Source: Verrucomicrobiota bacterium (GTDB taxonomy: Bacteria > Verrucomicrobiota > Verrucomicrobiia > Chthoniobacterales > SZAS-18). From it: a stretch of DNA of 64,000 nt. The notes below the pieces were generated by a model. The model had not been told where the DNA came from and made no database searches. It saw nothing but the letters and a program-made list of their open reading frames with translations. Below, piece after piece: positions 16,448 through 24,832 of this stretch. The position numbers were made by a program, and so were the translations under genes. The stretch's first letter is position 1. Every line of letters starts with the position of its first letter. The stretch spans positions 125,639-189,638 of the forward strand of contig JAFEGM010000034.1 in assembly GCA_018240025.1 (NCBI GenBank), given 5' to 3'.

Positions 16448-18568
16448 ATGAGCGCTCCGGCGAACCGACTCGCAGCTGAAAAATCGCCGTATCTGCTCCA
16501 GCACGCGGCGAACCCGGTGCACTGGCTGCCCTGGGGCGAGGAGGCTTTCGAGCGCGCCCGGCGCGAGGACAAGCCGATCTTTCTCTCGATCGGGTACTCG
16601 ACCTGCCACTGGTGCCACGTCATGGCGCACGAGTCGTTCGAGAGCGAGGCGACGGCGGCGATTCTCAACGAACACTTCGTCAACGTGAAGGTGGATCGGG
16701 AAGAGCGGCCGGACGTGGACCGCGTCTACATGACCTTCGTCCAGGCCACCTCCGGCAGCGGCGGCTGGCCGCTCAGCGTCTGGCTGACTCCGCGCCTGGA
16801 GCCGTTCGTCGGCGGGACGTATTTCCCGCCCGAGGCGCGCTACGGCCGCCGCAGTTTTGCGGACATCCTGCGGGCCATCGCCGAAGCGTGGCGGACGAAT
16901 CGCGCAGGCATCCTGGCCCAGGGCGAGAAGGTCGTCGGCGCTCTGCGCGAGCACGCGGAACCGACGGCGGGGGAGACTGACCTCGTGCGGACCGAGGAGG
17001 ACTTCTCGCGCGCGGTGGACGCGCTGCAGCTGGTCTTCGATCACTCCATGGGCGGCTTCGGCGGCGCGCCCAAGTTTCCCCGCCCCGCGCTGCTCCGTTT
17101 TCTCGCGCGGATGTCGGCGCGTCGGACCGCCTCTCCCGAAGTGCGGCAGCGGGCGCAATACCTGTGGCTGACCACGCTGCGGCGCATGGCCATGGGCGGA
17201 CTGCACGACCACCTCGGCGGCGGCTTCCATCGCTACTCGGTCGATGCGCGCTGGCACGTGCCGCATTTCGAGAAAATGCTCTACGATCAGGCGCAGCTCG
17301 CGCTGAGCTACCTCGAAGCCTGGCAGTGCACGCGGGAGGCCTTCTTCGCCGACCTGGTGCGCGACATTCTCGGCTACGTCGAGCGCGATCTGCGCGCGCC
17401 GCAGGGCGGATTTTACTGCGCGGAGGATGCCGACAGCCTGCTCGCGCAGGGCCGACCCGAGCACGCCGAGGGCGCCTTCTACGTCTGGACCGAGGCTGAG
17501 ATTCGCGCCGCGCTGCCGCCGGAGGAGGCGGACGCGTTCTGCCGGCATTTCGACGTGCGCCCGGGCGGCAATGCGGATCCGGGCAGCGACCCGCACGGCG
17601 AACTGGCGGGCAAAAACACGCTCTTCGTCTCCTGTCCATTCTCGCAGACCGCGTCGGAACTCGGGATCGAGGCGGCCGAAGTGGAGCGGCGCGTGCAGGT
17701 TGCCTCGGCCAAGCTGCTCGCGCTGCGCAAGCAGCGGCCGCGGCCGCATCTCGACGACAAGATCCTGACCAGCTGGAACGGCCTCATGATCTCGGCCTTC
17801 GCCCGGGCCGGCTTCGTGCTGGGGGAGCCGCAGTACCTCGAGATCGCGCGCGGCGCGGTCGAATTCCTGCGCCGCGAGATGTGGGAGCCCGAGCGAGCCG
17901 TGCTGCGCCGCGTCTGGCGCGGACAGCCTGGGAACATCGCCGGCTTTGCGGACGACTACGCCTATCTCATCGGCGGCCTGCTCGATCTCTACGAGGCGAC
18001 CGGCCACCCGCCCGATCTCGCCTGGGCGGAGGAATTGCAGGAGCGGCAGGACGCGCTCTTCGGCAACGACGCGCCCGGCTGGTTCAGCAGCGGCAGCGCC
18101 GATGCCAGCATTCTGCTGCGGCTGAAGGAGGACCACGACGGCGCGGAGCCGTCGGTCACCTCCTGCGGGACCCTGAATCTCGTTCGTCTGGCCGCCCTGA
18201 CCGGACGCGAGGAATTGCGCGCCAAGGCCGCCTGGCACGCCCGCGGCTATGCCGAGGGGGCCGAGCGTCTGGTGCATTCGATGCCGCTGATGCTGGCCGC
18301 GCAGGAGGCGCTGAGCCGGCCGCCCGCGCAAGTCGTGCTGGCCGGGGAACCCGCGGACGCCCGACTGCAGGCGCTCGAGCGCGTCGTGGCCGAGTCCTTC
18401 GCGCCCGATCTCGCCATTCTCCGGGCCGGCGGCGGAAACCTGCCCCGGCAGGAATATCTGGCCCACGCCGAGCCGCTCGACGGCGTGCCGGCCGCCTATG
18501 TTTGCCGGGACTTCGCCTGTCGCGCGCCCCTGACCGATCCGACCGCGCTCGCCGCCGAGCTTGCCTGA
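16448..18568 (+). CDS. DUF255/thioredoxin-fold protein of the YyaL (SPATA20) family
   Basis: A 706-residue cytoplasmic protein, full length for the family. The N-terminal thioredoxin-like domain begins with the invariant '[30 protein letters not shown]' region and carries C53-x-x-C56 in '[16 protein letters not shown]'. It continues into an alpha/alpha-barrel like that of glycosidases and epimerases ('[13 protein letters not shown]', '[17 protein letters not shown]', '[12 protein letters not shown]', '[18 protein letters not shown]'). The biochemical role of the family is poorly known. The ATG at 16448 matches the family N-terminus. Its TGA overlaps the ATG of the helicase gene by one base (TGATG), which suggests coupled translation. 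Confidence 0.9.
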   Translation: MSAPANRLAAEKSPYLLQHAANPVHWLPWGEEAFERARREDKPIFLSIGYSTCHWCHVMAHESFESEATAAILNEHFVNVKVDREERPDVDRVYMTFVQATSGSGGWPLSVWLTPRLEPFVGGTYFPPEARYGRRSFADILRAIAEAWRTNRAGILAQGEKVVGALREHAEPTAGETDLVRTEEDFSRAVDALQLVFDHSMGGFGGAPKFPRPALLRFLARMSARRTASPEVRQRAQYLWLTTLRRMAMGGLHDHLGGGFHRYSVDARWHVPHFEKMLYDQAQLALSYLEAWQCTREAFFADLVRDILGYVERDLRAPQGGFYCAEDADSLLAQGRPEHAEGAFYVWTEAEIRAALPPEEADAFCRHFDVRPGGNADPGSDPHGELAGKNTLFVSCPFSQTASELGIEAAEVERRVQVASAKLLALRKQRPRPHLDDKILTSWNGLMISAFARAGFVLGEPQYLEIARGAVEFLRREMWEPERAVLRRVWRGQPGNIAGFADDYAYLIGGLLDLYEATGHPPDLAWAEELQERQDALFGNDAPGWFSSGSADASILLRLKEDHDGAEPSVTSCGTLNLVRLAALTGREELRAKAAWHARGYAEGAERLVHSMPLMLAAQEALSRPPAQVVLAGEPADARLQALERVVAESFAPDLAILRAGGGNLPRQEYLAHAEPLDGVPAAYVCRDFACRAPLTDPTALAAELA

Positions 18569-21500
18569 TGAAAGCGTTGTTCCAGCTCCCCTTTGACCGG
18601 CTTACCGCCGCCCGCGGACACCACCTGCATCAGGCAGGCGGGGTGCGCGGGATTTTTGGCGACGCCCAGCGCATCGAAGCCCACGTGGTGGAGGACGAAC
18701 GTCCGCAGACCGTGCACTTCGAACGCGGGGAAGGGGAGGCCTGGGTGGCGCGCTGCACTTGTCCCATCGGCGCCGAGGGAACCTGCGTGCATGCCCACGC
18801 CGCCACCCGCGCGGTGCTGGAAAAACTGCGTCGTCGCGAGCCGATCGCGCCTCTGCCCAGCAGTGTCGGTTCGCCGCCGCCCGATCCCGCGTTGAGTGCC
18901 GAAGCGGCTTACCGCGGCGCGCTCGAACGCGCCTTCCACGAGTATCGCCGCCGCCGGGCCATCACGCACGAGGTCCTGGCCTATCTCGCTCCCGACTGGC
19001 CCGAAAGCGCCGCGCGGGAGTGGCGCCCGTGGAGCGAGATCGATGCGCCGCAGACCGCGGGCGAGCTGTGGCAATATCTCGCTCTCGCGCTGCACGAAGC
19101 GGGTTACCCGCTGCCCGAGTTCATGCTTCCGGAAACGCGCCTGGCCGAGACGGCGGCGCGGGCGCAGCAGACGGCCGCCTCGGAAGAAATGCGGCGCTGG
19201 GAGGAGGCGATCGCGACCTTTAACGCCAGCACGCCGCTGGGGCGGCCCGAGCACGTGGCCATCCGTCTGAATGTGGGCTTCGAGCTCGCCACGCTGGAAT
19301 GGCGGCGGGCCGGCGCGACGGGCGAAGAGGCCTATCGCACGCTCGAGCGCGAGGAACTCCAGCGTCTCATGGCCCTCGGCCGGCAGAGCCTGCTGGTCAT
19401 CGAGCCCGCCCAGGCGACCGCGCTCTGGCTGGCCTTCCTCAACCACTGGCATTCGTTCCAGACGCTCGAGTTCGAATGCAACGTGGTGCGCACCCGACGC
19501 ATCCTGAACGGCCTGTTCTCGCAGCCGGATCTGACCCAATTCCTGGTTTCGCGCGAAGGGTTGCCGTTTCACTATGGCGGGAAGCTGGCCTGGGAATGCC
19601 GGCACGATGCCGACGGCTCGCGCTATCTCATTCAGTTGGCCACGCCCGATGGCGTGGCGCCGGCGCATCTCATGCATCTGCCGGGCGCGCGGCCGCTTTA
19701 TCTCGCGCAGGACACGCTCTTCGACGGACCGCCCTCGGGGAATTTCACCCCGGGCGATCACTACACCCACGTACTGCCGGCACCGGTGGTGGAGAGCCGC
19801 GCGGGCGTCGAGCTACTGCATCGGCTCGGCGTGCCTGCGCCGGCCCATCTGCAGTCGCGGGTGCGCACCGTGCCGATGAAGGTCGAGCTGCTCTGCGAGC
19901 TCGAGACCAAGGGCTTCAAGCATCCGCACGAGGAGTTGTCGGTGCTCGCCCGGGCGGTCGGTGACGGCCGTGTCGAGGTCCTGCAGCGCGACCAGTGGGT
20001 GGTCGAAACCGAGCCGCCGACCGTGGCGGGCGAGCCGCTGGCGCTCTACGACCGCACCTCGCTGGCGCAGGTCCCGGCACTGTTGGAACAGGGCGGGCTG
20101 AAGCCGGGGCGCTTCGATGCGCGCTGGCGTCGGCGGGTCGACGGCGACTTCGCGCTCGAATTTTCGCGCTGGCTGACGGCTCTGCCGCCGGACGTGGCGC
20201 CGCTCATTCACGACAGCCAGCTGGCCACGCTGCAGCTGGGTCCGCTGCGCCCGAAACTGTCGTTCTCGGTCAAGTCGTCGCCCGCCTCGAACGGCAGCAG
20301 TGCCATCCACGGGCCAACTGACTGGTTCGATCTCAATCTCGACCTCGACGTCAAAGACACCGAGCTGACCAAGGCCGAGCTGAAGCTGTTGCTGCGCGCC
20401 CGCGGCAACTTCGTGCGGCTCAAGGGCAAGGGCTGGCGCCGGCTCGAACTCGACGTGGACGGCGCGATGCAGCAGAAGCTCGCCCAGCTGGGCATCGACC
20501 CGGAGGATTTCGCCAGCGGCCCGCAGCGGCTGCACGCGCTCCAACTCTCGCATCCGCAGCTGGAGTCCGTCTTCGGCGAGGAGCAGATGTCGGCCCTGCG
20601 CGAGCGGTGCACGCGCCTGCTCGATCCGGCCGCGCAGGCGCCCGTGCCGGCGACCATCACGGCGGATCTGCGGCCGTATCAGGTCGATGGCTATCACTTC
20701 CTCACCCGCCTCGCCCGCGCCGGTCTCGGCGGTATCCTGGCCGACGACATGGGCCTCGGCAAAACCGTCCAGGCGCTCGTCTGGCTGACCGAATTGCAGC
20801 GGCAGAAGGCCGCGGAGCTGGCCACGCTGGCCGCCTCGGGGCAGCCGGTGGCGCACTTTCCCGCGCTGGTGGTGTGCCCGAAGTCGGTGATGGAGAACTG
20901 GGCTCGCGAAGCGGCCAAGTTTGCGCCCGGCCTGCGCGTGCGGGTGCTGCATCCGCTGCCCGGCGCCAAGATGGTCGAGCCCGATCCGAACTCGGCCGAT
21001 CTCTTCGTGGTCAACTACGCCCAGCTGCGCAAGCGGGCGGAGTTCTACACCAAGACGAACTGGCTCGCGGTCATCCTCGACGAAGGCCAGAACATCAAGA
21101 ATCCCGACTCGCAGAGCGCGCGCACGGTCCGTTCGCTCAACGCGGAGCACCGGCTCGTGCTGACCGGCACGCCGATCGAGAACCGGCTGCTCGACCTCTG
21201 GAGTCTGATGGCCTTCGCCACGCCCGGCATCCTCGGCCAGCGCACCTATTTCGAGCAGCAGTTCGAGAAGAAGGACGATCCCCTGGCCCGCGTGCGCGTG
21301 GCGGCGCGGCTCAAGCCCTTCCTGCTCCGCCGCACCAAGCGGGAGGTCGCGCCCGACCTGCCGCCGCGCATCGAGGAGGATCGCTTCTGCGAGTTGGAGG
21401 GCGCGCAGGCGCAGCTCTACCGGGCCGAGTTGAAGAAGGCGCGCGGGCTGCTGATGCACATCGAGAGCGCGGCCGAGTTCCACGAGCAACGCTTCCACAT

Positions 21501-22083
21501 CCTGCAGTCGCTCCTGCGTCTGCGGCAGATCTGCTGTCATCCCGCCCTGATCGATCCCGCCCTGCGCGCGGAGTCGAGCGCCAAGCTCGATGCGCTCTTC
21601 GACCTGCTCGAGCCGCTGCGCGAGGAGGGGCACAAGGTCCTCGTCTTTTCGCAGTTCGTCTCGATGCTCGACCTCATCCGCGAGCGCATGACCGAGCAGC
21701 AGTGGCCGCATTTCTATCTCACCGGCCAGACCGAGAACCGCGCCGCGGTGGTCGATGCCTTTTCCGACGCCGCCGAGCCGGCCACTTTCCTGCTTTCGCT
21801 CAAGGCTGCCGGGAGCGGCCTCAACCTCATGGCGGCGAGCTACGTGGTGCTCTTCGATCCCTGGTGGAATCCGGCGGTGGAAGCGCAGGCCATCGACCGG
21901 ACGCACCGCATCGGTCAGGCCAATCAGGTCATGGCCTATCGCCTGCTGGTGAAGGACAGCGTGGAGGAAAAGATTCGTGCGCTGCAGGCCAAAAAGGCTG
22001 CCCTGGCGAGCGATGTGCTCGGGCTGAGCGGCGATGCGGGCGCGCTCGATTGGAAGGACTTCGACTTCCTGCTGAGCGAGTAG
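18568..22083 (+). CDS. SWIM zinc-finger SNF2-family helicase/ATPase
   Basis: A 1171-residue DNA-dependent ATPase. The N-terminal SWIM zinc finger has C63-x-C65 and C73-x-H75 ('CTCPIGAEGTCVHAHA'). A long middle region (about 100-690) has no clear enzymatic motif. The SNF2 motor follows: motif I 'DDMGLGKT' (726-733), motif II 'DEGQ' (838-841, in place of the usual DEAH/DEGH), motif III 'LTGTPIENRLLDLWSLM', and the C-terminal motifs 'VLVFSQFVSMLDLI', 'LKAAGSGLNL' and 'AIDRTHRIGQ'. It is probably a bacterial RapA-distant nucleic-acid remodeller. It is translationally coupled to the DUF255 gene and abuts the convergent GNAT gene with no spacer. Confidence 0.92.
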   Translation: MKALFQLPFDRLTAARGHHLHQAGGVRGIFGDAQRIEAHVVEDERPQTVHFERGEGEAWVARCTCPIGAEGTCVHAHAATRAVLEKLRRREPIAPLPSSVGSPPPDPALSAEAAYRGALERAFHEYRRRRAITHEVLAYLAPDWPESAAREWRPWSEIDAPQTAGELWQYLALALHEAGYPLPEFMLPETRLAETAARAQQTAASEEMRRWEEAIATFNASTPLGRPEHVAIRLNVGFELATLEWRRAGATGEEAYRTLEREELQRLMALGRQSLLVIEPAQATALWLAFLNHWHSFQTLEFECNVVRTRRILNGLFSQPDLTQFLVSREGLPFHYGGKLAWECRHDADGSRYLIQLATPDGVAPAHLMHLPGARPLYLAQDTLFDGPPSGNFTPGDHYTHVLPAPVVESRAGVELLHRLGVPAPAHLQSRVRTVPMKVELLCELETKGFKHPHEELSVLARAVGDGRVEVLQRDQWVVETEPPTVAGEPLALYDRTSLAQVPALLEQGGLKPGRFDARWRRRVDGDFALEFSRWLTALPPDVAPLIHDSQLATLQLGPLRPKLSFSVKSSPASNGSSAIHGPTDWFDLNLDLDVKDTELTKAELKLLLRARGNFVRLKGKGWRRLELDVDGAMQQKLAQLGIDPEDFASGPQRLHALQLSHPQLESVFGEEQMSALRERCTRLLDPAAQAPVPATITADLRPYQVDGYHFLTRLARAGLGGILADDMGLGKTVQALVWLTELQRQKAAELATLAASGQPVAHFPALVVCPKSVMENWAREAAKFAPGLRVRVLHPLPGAKMVEPDPNSADLFVVNYAQLRKRAEFYTKTNWLAVILDEGQNIKNPDSQSARTVRSLNAEHRLVLTGTPIENRLLDLWSLMAFATPGILGQRTYFEQQFEKKDDPLARVRVAARLKPFLLRRTKREVAPDLPPRIEEDRFCELEGAQAQLYRAELKKARGLLMHIESAAEFHEQRFHILQSLLRLRQICCHPALIDPALRAESSAKLDALFDLLEPLREEGHKVLVFSQFVSMLDLIRERMTEQQWPHFYLTGQTENRAAVVDAFSDAAEPATFLLSLKAAGSGLNLMAASYVVLFDPWWNPAVEAQAIDRTHRIGQANQVMAYRLLVKDSVEEKIRALQAKKAALASDVLGLSGDAGALDWKDFDFLLSE

Positions 22084-22557
22084 TCACGGCCTCGACGCGG
22101 CCCTAGTCGCGCAGCGCAGCAGCGGCAATTCGCGCGGCACGCCGGCCACCGTGCTCGGCCGCGTGCCGACGCGCACCGCCCCGAGGTGCTCGTAGAAGCC
22201 GGCGGCGTGCGGATCCGACTCGATTTCGAGCGTGCAAAAACCCCGCGCGGCGGCGCGCCTCAGAGCTTCCAGAAACAGCGTGCGGCCAACTCCCAGGCCC
22301 ATCGCCGCCGGCACGATCCAGAGGTGCTCCAGCCAGAGTTGGCGATCGTCCTGCACCAGCGCGGCAAAGCCGCAGACCGCGCCGTCGCGGCGCGCCAGGA
22401 AGGTCTCGTGCTGCTGCAGAAACTCGGGCGTGAGCGTGAGCGCAGCGCGCCATTCCTCCAGCCAGGCCGCCGGATAGCCCCAGTGCGCCTTCGCGGCGCG
22501 GGCGATCTGCGACAATTCGTCCGCGAGCCCAGGATCGGCGGGGGAAAGGGCGAGCAC
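22084..22557 (-). CDS. GNAT-family N-acetyltransferase
   Basis: A 157-residue acetyltransferase. The core runs from a mixed N-terminal helix ('YPAAWLEEWRAALTLT') through beta4 'LWLEHLWIVPAAMGLGVGRTLFLEAL', where the G-x-G-x-G/A loop binds the acetyl-CoA pyrophosphate, to 'TLEIESDPHAAGFYEHLGAVRVG', the usual C-terminal motif B. The start is a GTG. The stop codon is directly adjacent to the stop of the convergent helicase gene (22081-22083). The substrate cannot be inferred from the sequence. Confidence 0.85.
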   Translation of the reverse strand: MLALSPADPGLADELSQIARAAKAHWGYPAAWLEEWRAALTLTPEFLQQHETFLARRDGAVCGFAALVQDDRQLWLEHLWIVPAAMGLGVGRTLFLEALRRAAARGFCTLEIESDPHAAGFYEHLGAVRVGTRPSTVAGVPRELPLLRCATRAASRP

Positions 22558-22814
22558 GCTGCGAACATGAGGCAGCGCGCGGCGGGGTCAAAAGGGATGG
22601 GCGGCTACCCTCAAGGGTCGAGGTATCACGACCCAACTCGGAGCGATCCTGCAGAGATGGCGGCACTCGCCGGTGACACCCCCAAGACGCAGATCGCGCC
22701 GCAATCTCCCGCTTGGCTCTTGAAGCTTGCGCCAACCTGAGGAATCAGGAATGAGCCGTCCCCCGGCGGCATCTGGCCCGGCGTTCTGCCGCGGCTGCAC
22801 ATCCTTCCATTGCA
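22558..22814. other. 257-base intergenic segment with hairpins
   Basis: No convincing gene lies between the divergent GNAT and B12/G-protein genes. The clearest structure is a perfect stem, GGGTCG (22615-22620) pairing with CGACCC (22629-22634) around an 8-base loop. It is preceded by an alternative hairpin, ACCCT-CA-AGGGT, that would compete with it. Weak open frames on both strands cover the segment but overlap the GNAT start and have no family features. It must contain both divergent promoters, but no clear -35/-10 pair could be chosen. I looked for a cobalamin riboswitch ahead of 22815 and found no B12-box-like element. Confidence 0.4.
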
Positions 22815-23936
22815 ATGCTCCCCATTCGCCTCCTGACCGCCGTCCCCATCTGCGACGGCCACGACAGCGCCATCAACACGATCAATCTCGAGCTCATCCG
22901 CCACGGCTTCGAGGTCATCTATCTCGGTTACCATCGCGGCGCGGCAGAGATCGTGCGCGCGGCCATCCAGGAGGACGTGAAGGCGATCGGGATCAGCACC
23001 TACAACGGCGGGCACGTCGAGTTCTTCGCCGATCTGTCGCGCCTGCTGCACGAAGCCGGTGCGGGCGACATCAAGATCTTCGGCGGCGGCGGGGCGACCA
23101 TCACGCATGCCGACGAGTCGCTCATGCTTTCGCAGGGCACCGACCGTATCTACTTCGCCGGCACGCCGCTCACCCAGATGATGGAGGAAATCGAGCAGCG
23201 CTACGGCGGCGGCCGCCTGACCGCGGTCCCGCAGGGCGCCAGCCAGGACGTCGCATTTTCCCGGGCTCTGAGCGGTGCCGAGGAAGGCGAGGGCGGAGGA
23301 GCCTGGAACGGCCCGCGCTTCGGCAGCACGGGCCGCTCGCGCGTCATCGGCATCACCGGTCCCGGTGGGGTGGGCAAGACGACGCTGATCGACGAACTCG
23401 TGCTCCGCTTTCTGAAGAGCGAGCCGAACGGGCGCGTGGCGGTGCTCTCGCACGATCCGAGCATTCTCGGCAAGGGCGCGCTGCTGGGCGATCGCGCCAC
23501 CATGATCTACTCGCAGAACGACCGCGTCTTCATGCGTTCGCTCGGCACCCGCGGTCAGGCGGGTGGCCTGGCCCCGACCACGGAGCGCTGCCTGCGCTAC
23601 CTGCGCAGCGCCGGCTTCGATCTCATCCTGGTCGAGACCGTCGGCATCGGCCAGGAGGCCGCGCCGTTCGGACGGGACCTCGTCGACAAGACGATGTTCG
23701 TCATGGGACCCGATTACGGCTCACGTCTGCAGCTGCAGAAGATCGTCATGCTCGACGTGGCCGATCTCGTGGTCGTGAACAAATCCGACCAGTCCGGCGC
23801 CCGTACCGCCAGCGCCGAAGTGGAGCAGCGCATCGCCGCCAACAAGCAGGGCCAGCGCCTCTACACGACCTGCGCCAAGCGGCATCGCGACAAGGGCGTC
23901 AACGAGCTCTACCAGGTGCTGATGGCGGTGGAATAA
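22815..23936 (+). CDS. B12-binding domain plus MeaB-type GTPase, equivalent to the front part of IcmF
   Basis: A 373-residue protein. The N-terminal cobalamin-binding domain (about 1-130) has D14-x-H16 in 'CDGHDSAINTINLELIRHG', with H16 the lower cobalt ligand. The second domain is a MeaB/MeaI-like G3E chaperone GTPase: Walker A 'GPGGVGKT' (182-189), 'LSHDPSILGKGALLGDR', 'VETVGIGQE' and 'NKSD' (322-325). In fused isobutyryl-CoA mutase (IcmF) the same two domains are followed by a substrate-binding mutase barrel of several hundred residues. Here a stop falls right after the G-domain, so the catalytic part must be encoded elsewhere or is lost. Likely role: loading and protecting adenosylcobalamin on a separate mutase subunit. 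Confidence 0.85.
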   Translation: MLPIRLLTAVPICDGHDSAINTINLELIRHGFEVIYLGYHRGAAEIVRAAIQEDVKAIGISTYNGGHVEFFADLSRLLHEAGAGDIKIFGGGGATITHADESLMLSQGTDRIYFAGTPLTQMMEEIEQRYGGGRLTAVPQGASQDVAFSRALSGAEEGEGGGAWNGPRFGSTGRSRVIGITGPGGVGKTTLIDELVLRFLKSEPNGRVAVLSHDPSILGKGALLGDRATMIYSQNDRVFMRSLGTRGQAGGLAPTTERCLRYLRSAGFDLILVETVGIGQEAAPFGRDLVDKTMFVMGPDYGSRLQLQKIVMLDVADLVVVNKSDQSGARTASAEVEQRIAANKQGQRLYTTCAKRHRDKGVNELYQVLMAVE

Positions 23937-23938
23937 GG

Positions 23939-24072
23939 TTCAAGAGTCAGAAATCAAGAATCAAAAAGATACAAGTAGCAAAAGTTAAGGAAATGCCGCC
24001 GTGCGCTGACGGCAGCCTTCGTTAGGACTTTTCCCTTATGACGGTTTGAATCTCGAATCTTGTCTCTTGGAA
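23939..24072. repeat. Imperfect long inverted repeat with inner hairpin between convergent genes
   Basis: The left arm (23939-23965) and right arm (24045-24072) are imperfect inverted copies; the complement of the left arm reads TTTGATTCTTGATTTCTG and onward, against TTTGAATCTCGAATCTTG in the right arm. Between them is a stem GCCGCCGT/ACGGCAGC (23995-24002 with 24009-24016, one mismatch). The element is much more AT-rich than its surroundings. The right arm forms the last codons of tlyA, so the tail KRQDSRFKPS is repeat-derived. It may be a REP- or MITE-like element or a bidirectional terminator. Confidence 0.55.
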
Positions 24073-24812
24073 CTTCCGGCCACGCGGCACAGAAACTCGC
24101 GGTTGCCATCGGTCCCGGTAATCGGGGAGTCGGTCACGCCCAGCCATTCGAGGCCGGTGGCGGCGCAATGAGAGCGCACGATCTCCACGGCCTCGGCATG
24201 GCTGGCGGGATCGCGCACGATGCCGCCCTTGCCGATCTGCTCGCGCCGCAGCTGGAACTGCGGCTTGACCAGGGCGACGAGCGCCGCCCCGGGGCGCAGC
24301 ACCGCGGCGATGGCCGGCAGGAGCTTGTCGAGGCCGATGAACGAGGCGTCGGCCACGGCGAGGTCGAGCACCGGCCCCGGCAACCCGAGGGTCGCCGGGG
24401 TCATCGTGCGGGCGTTGGTGCGCTCGAGGACCACGACCCGCGGGTCCTTGCGCAGCTTGTCGTGCAGCTGCCCGTAGCCGACGTCCACCGCGAACACCCG
24501 CCGCGCGCCGCGCGCGAGGAGCACGTCGGTGAAGCCGCCCGTCGAGGCCCCCACGTCGACGGCGTCGGCGTCGGTCACGTCGATGCCGAAGCCCTCGAGC
24601 GCCCCCGCGAGCTTCACGCCGCCGCGCGACACCCACGGGTGGTCCTCGCCCCGCACGCGCAGCGGGGCGCCCTCGGCCACGAGCTCGCCGGCTTTGTCGA
24701 TCCGGCGATCCTCGACGTACACCGCGCCGGCCATGATCAGCGCCTGGGCCCGCGTGCGCGAAGGAGCGAGGCCGCGATCGACCAGCGCCTGATCCACCCG
24801 CACCTTGGCCAC
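24036..24812 (-). CDS. tlyA: TlyA-family rRNA 2'-O-methyltransferase (possibly hybrid gene)
   Basis: A 258-residue member of the TlyA/hemolysin A family, which 2'-O-methylates rRNA using SAM. An S4 RNA-binding domain (about 3-60, 'RVDQALVDRGLAPSRTRAQALIMAG') precedes a Rossmann methyltransferase with motif I 'AVDVGASTGGFTDVLL', 'DVGYGQLHDKLR' and 'VALVKPQFQL', and the C-terminal 'DSPITGTDGNREFL'. The start is GTG. Codon use changes along the gene. Codons up to about VALVKPQF are GC-rich like the DNA to the right; those after it (CAT, GAA, ATT, TTT, TCT) are like the DNA to the left. The gene therefore seems to straddle the junction of two genomes. The C-terminal tail comes from the inverted repeat. 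Confidence 0.85.
   Translation of the reverse strand: MAKVRVDQALVDRGLAPSRTRAQALIMAGAVYVEDRRIDKAGELVAEGAPLRVRGEDHPWVSRGGVKLAGALEGFGIDVTDADAVDVGASTGGFTDVLLARGARRVFAVDVGYGQLHDKLRKDPRVVVLERTNARTMTPATLGLPGPVLDLAVADASFIGLDKLLPAIAAVLRPGAALVALVKPQFQLRREQIGKGGIVRDPASHAEAVEIVRSHCAATGLEWLGVTDSPITGTDGNREFLCRVAGSSKRQDSRFKPS
24180..24300. other. Inferred junction between two genomes inside tlyA
   Basis: Left of this zone, codons lean to CTG, GTG, GAA, CAT and TTT, and the genes are Verrucomicrobiota-like. Right of it, codons are almost all C/G-ending with CTC/GTC/GAG, and the genes are Myxococcota-like. Within tlyA the change falls near the highly conserved VALVKPQF codons (24255-24278), where two unrelated tlyA genes would share most bases. 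This is inference from codon use and gene content; no statistics were computed. Confidence 0.55.
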
Positions 24813-24832
24813 CGCGAGAGGCTAGCGCGGGC

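Noticed and set aside
22103..22735. 210-codon minus-strand open frame extending across the GNAT start
   Set aside because: It is in a different frame from the GNAT gene, whose acetyl-CoA motif is clear; the extra part has no family likeness or ribosome site.
22558..22814. Cobalamin riboswitch before the B12/G-protein gene
   Set aside because: No B12-box-like conserved stretch or suitable stem arrangement was found; the hairpins present do not match that class.
23936..24036. A missing mutase domain just downstream of the B12/G-protein gene by frameshift
   Set aside because: The next 100 bases are an AT-rich inverted repeat and then antisense tlyA; none of the three frames gives mutase-like sequence.
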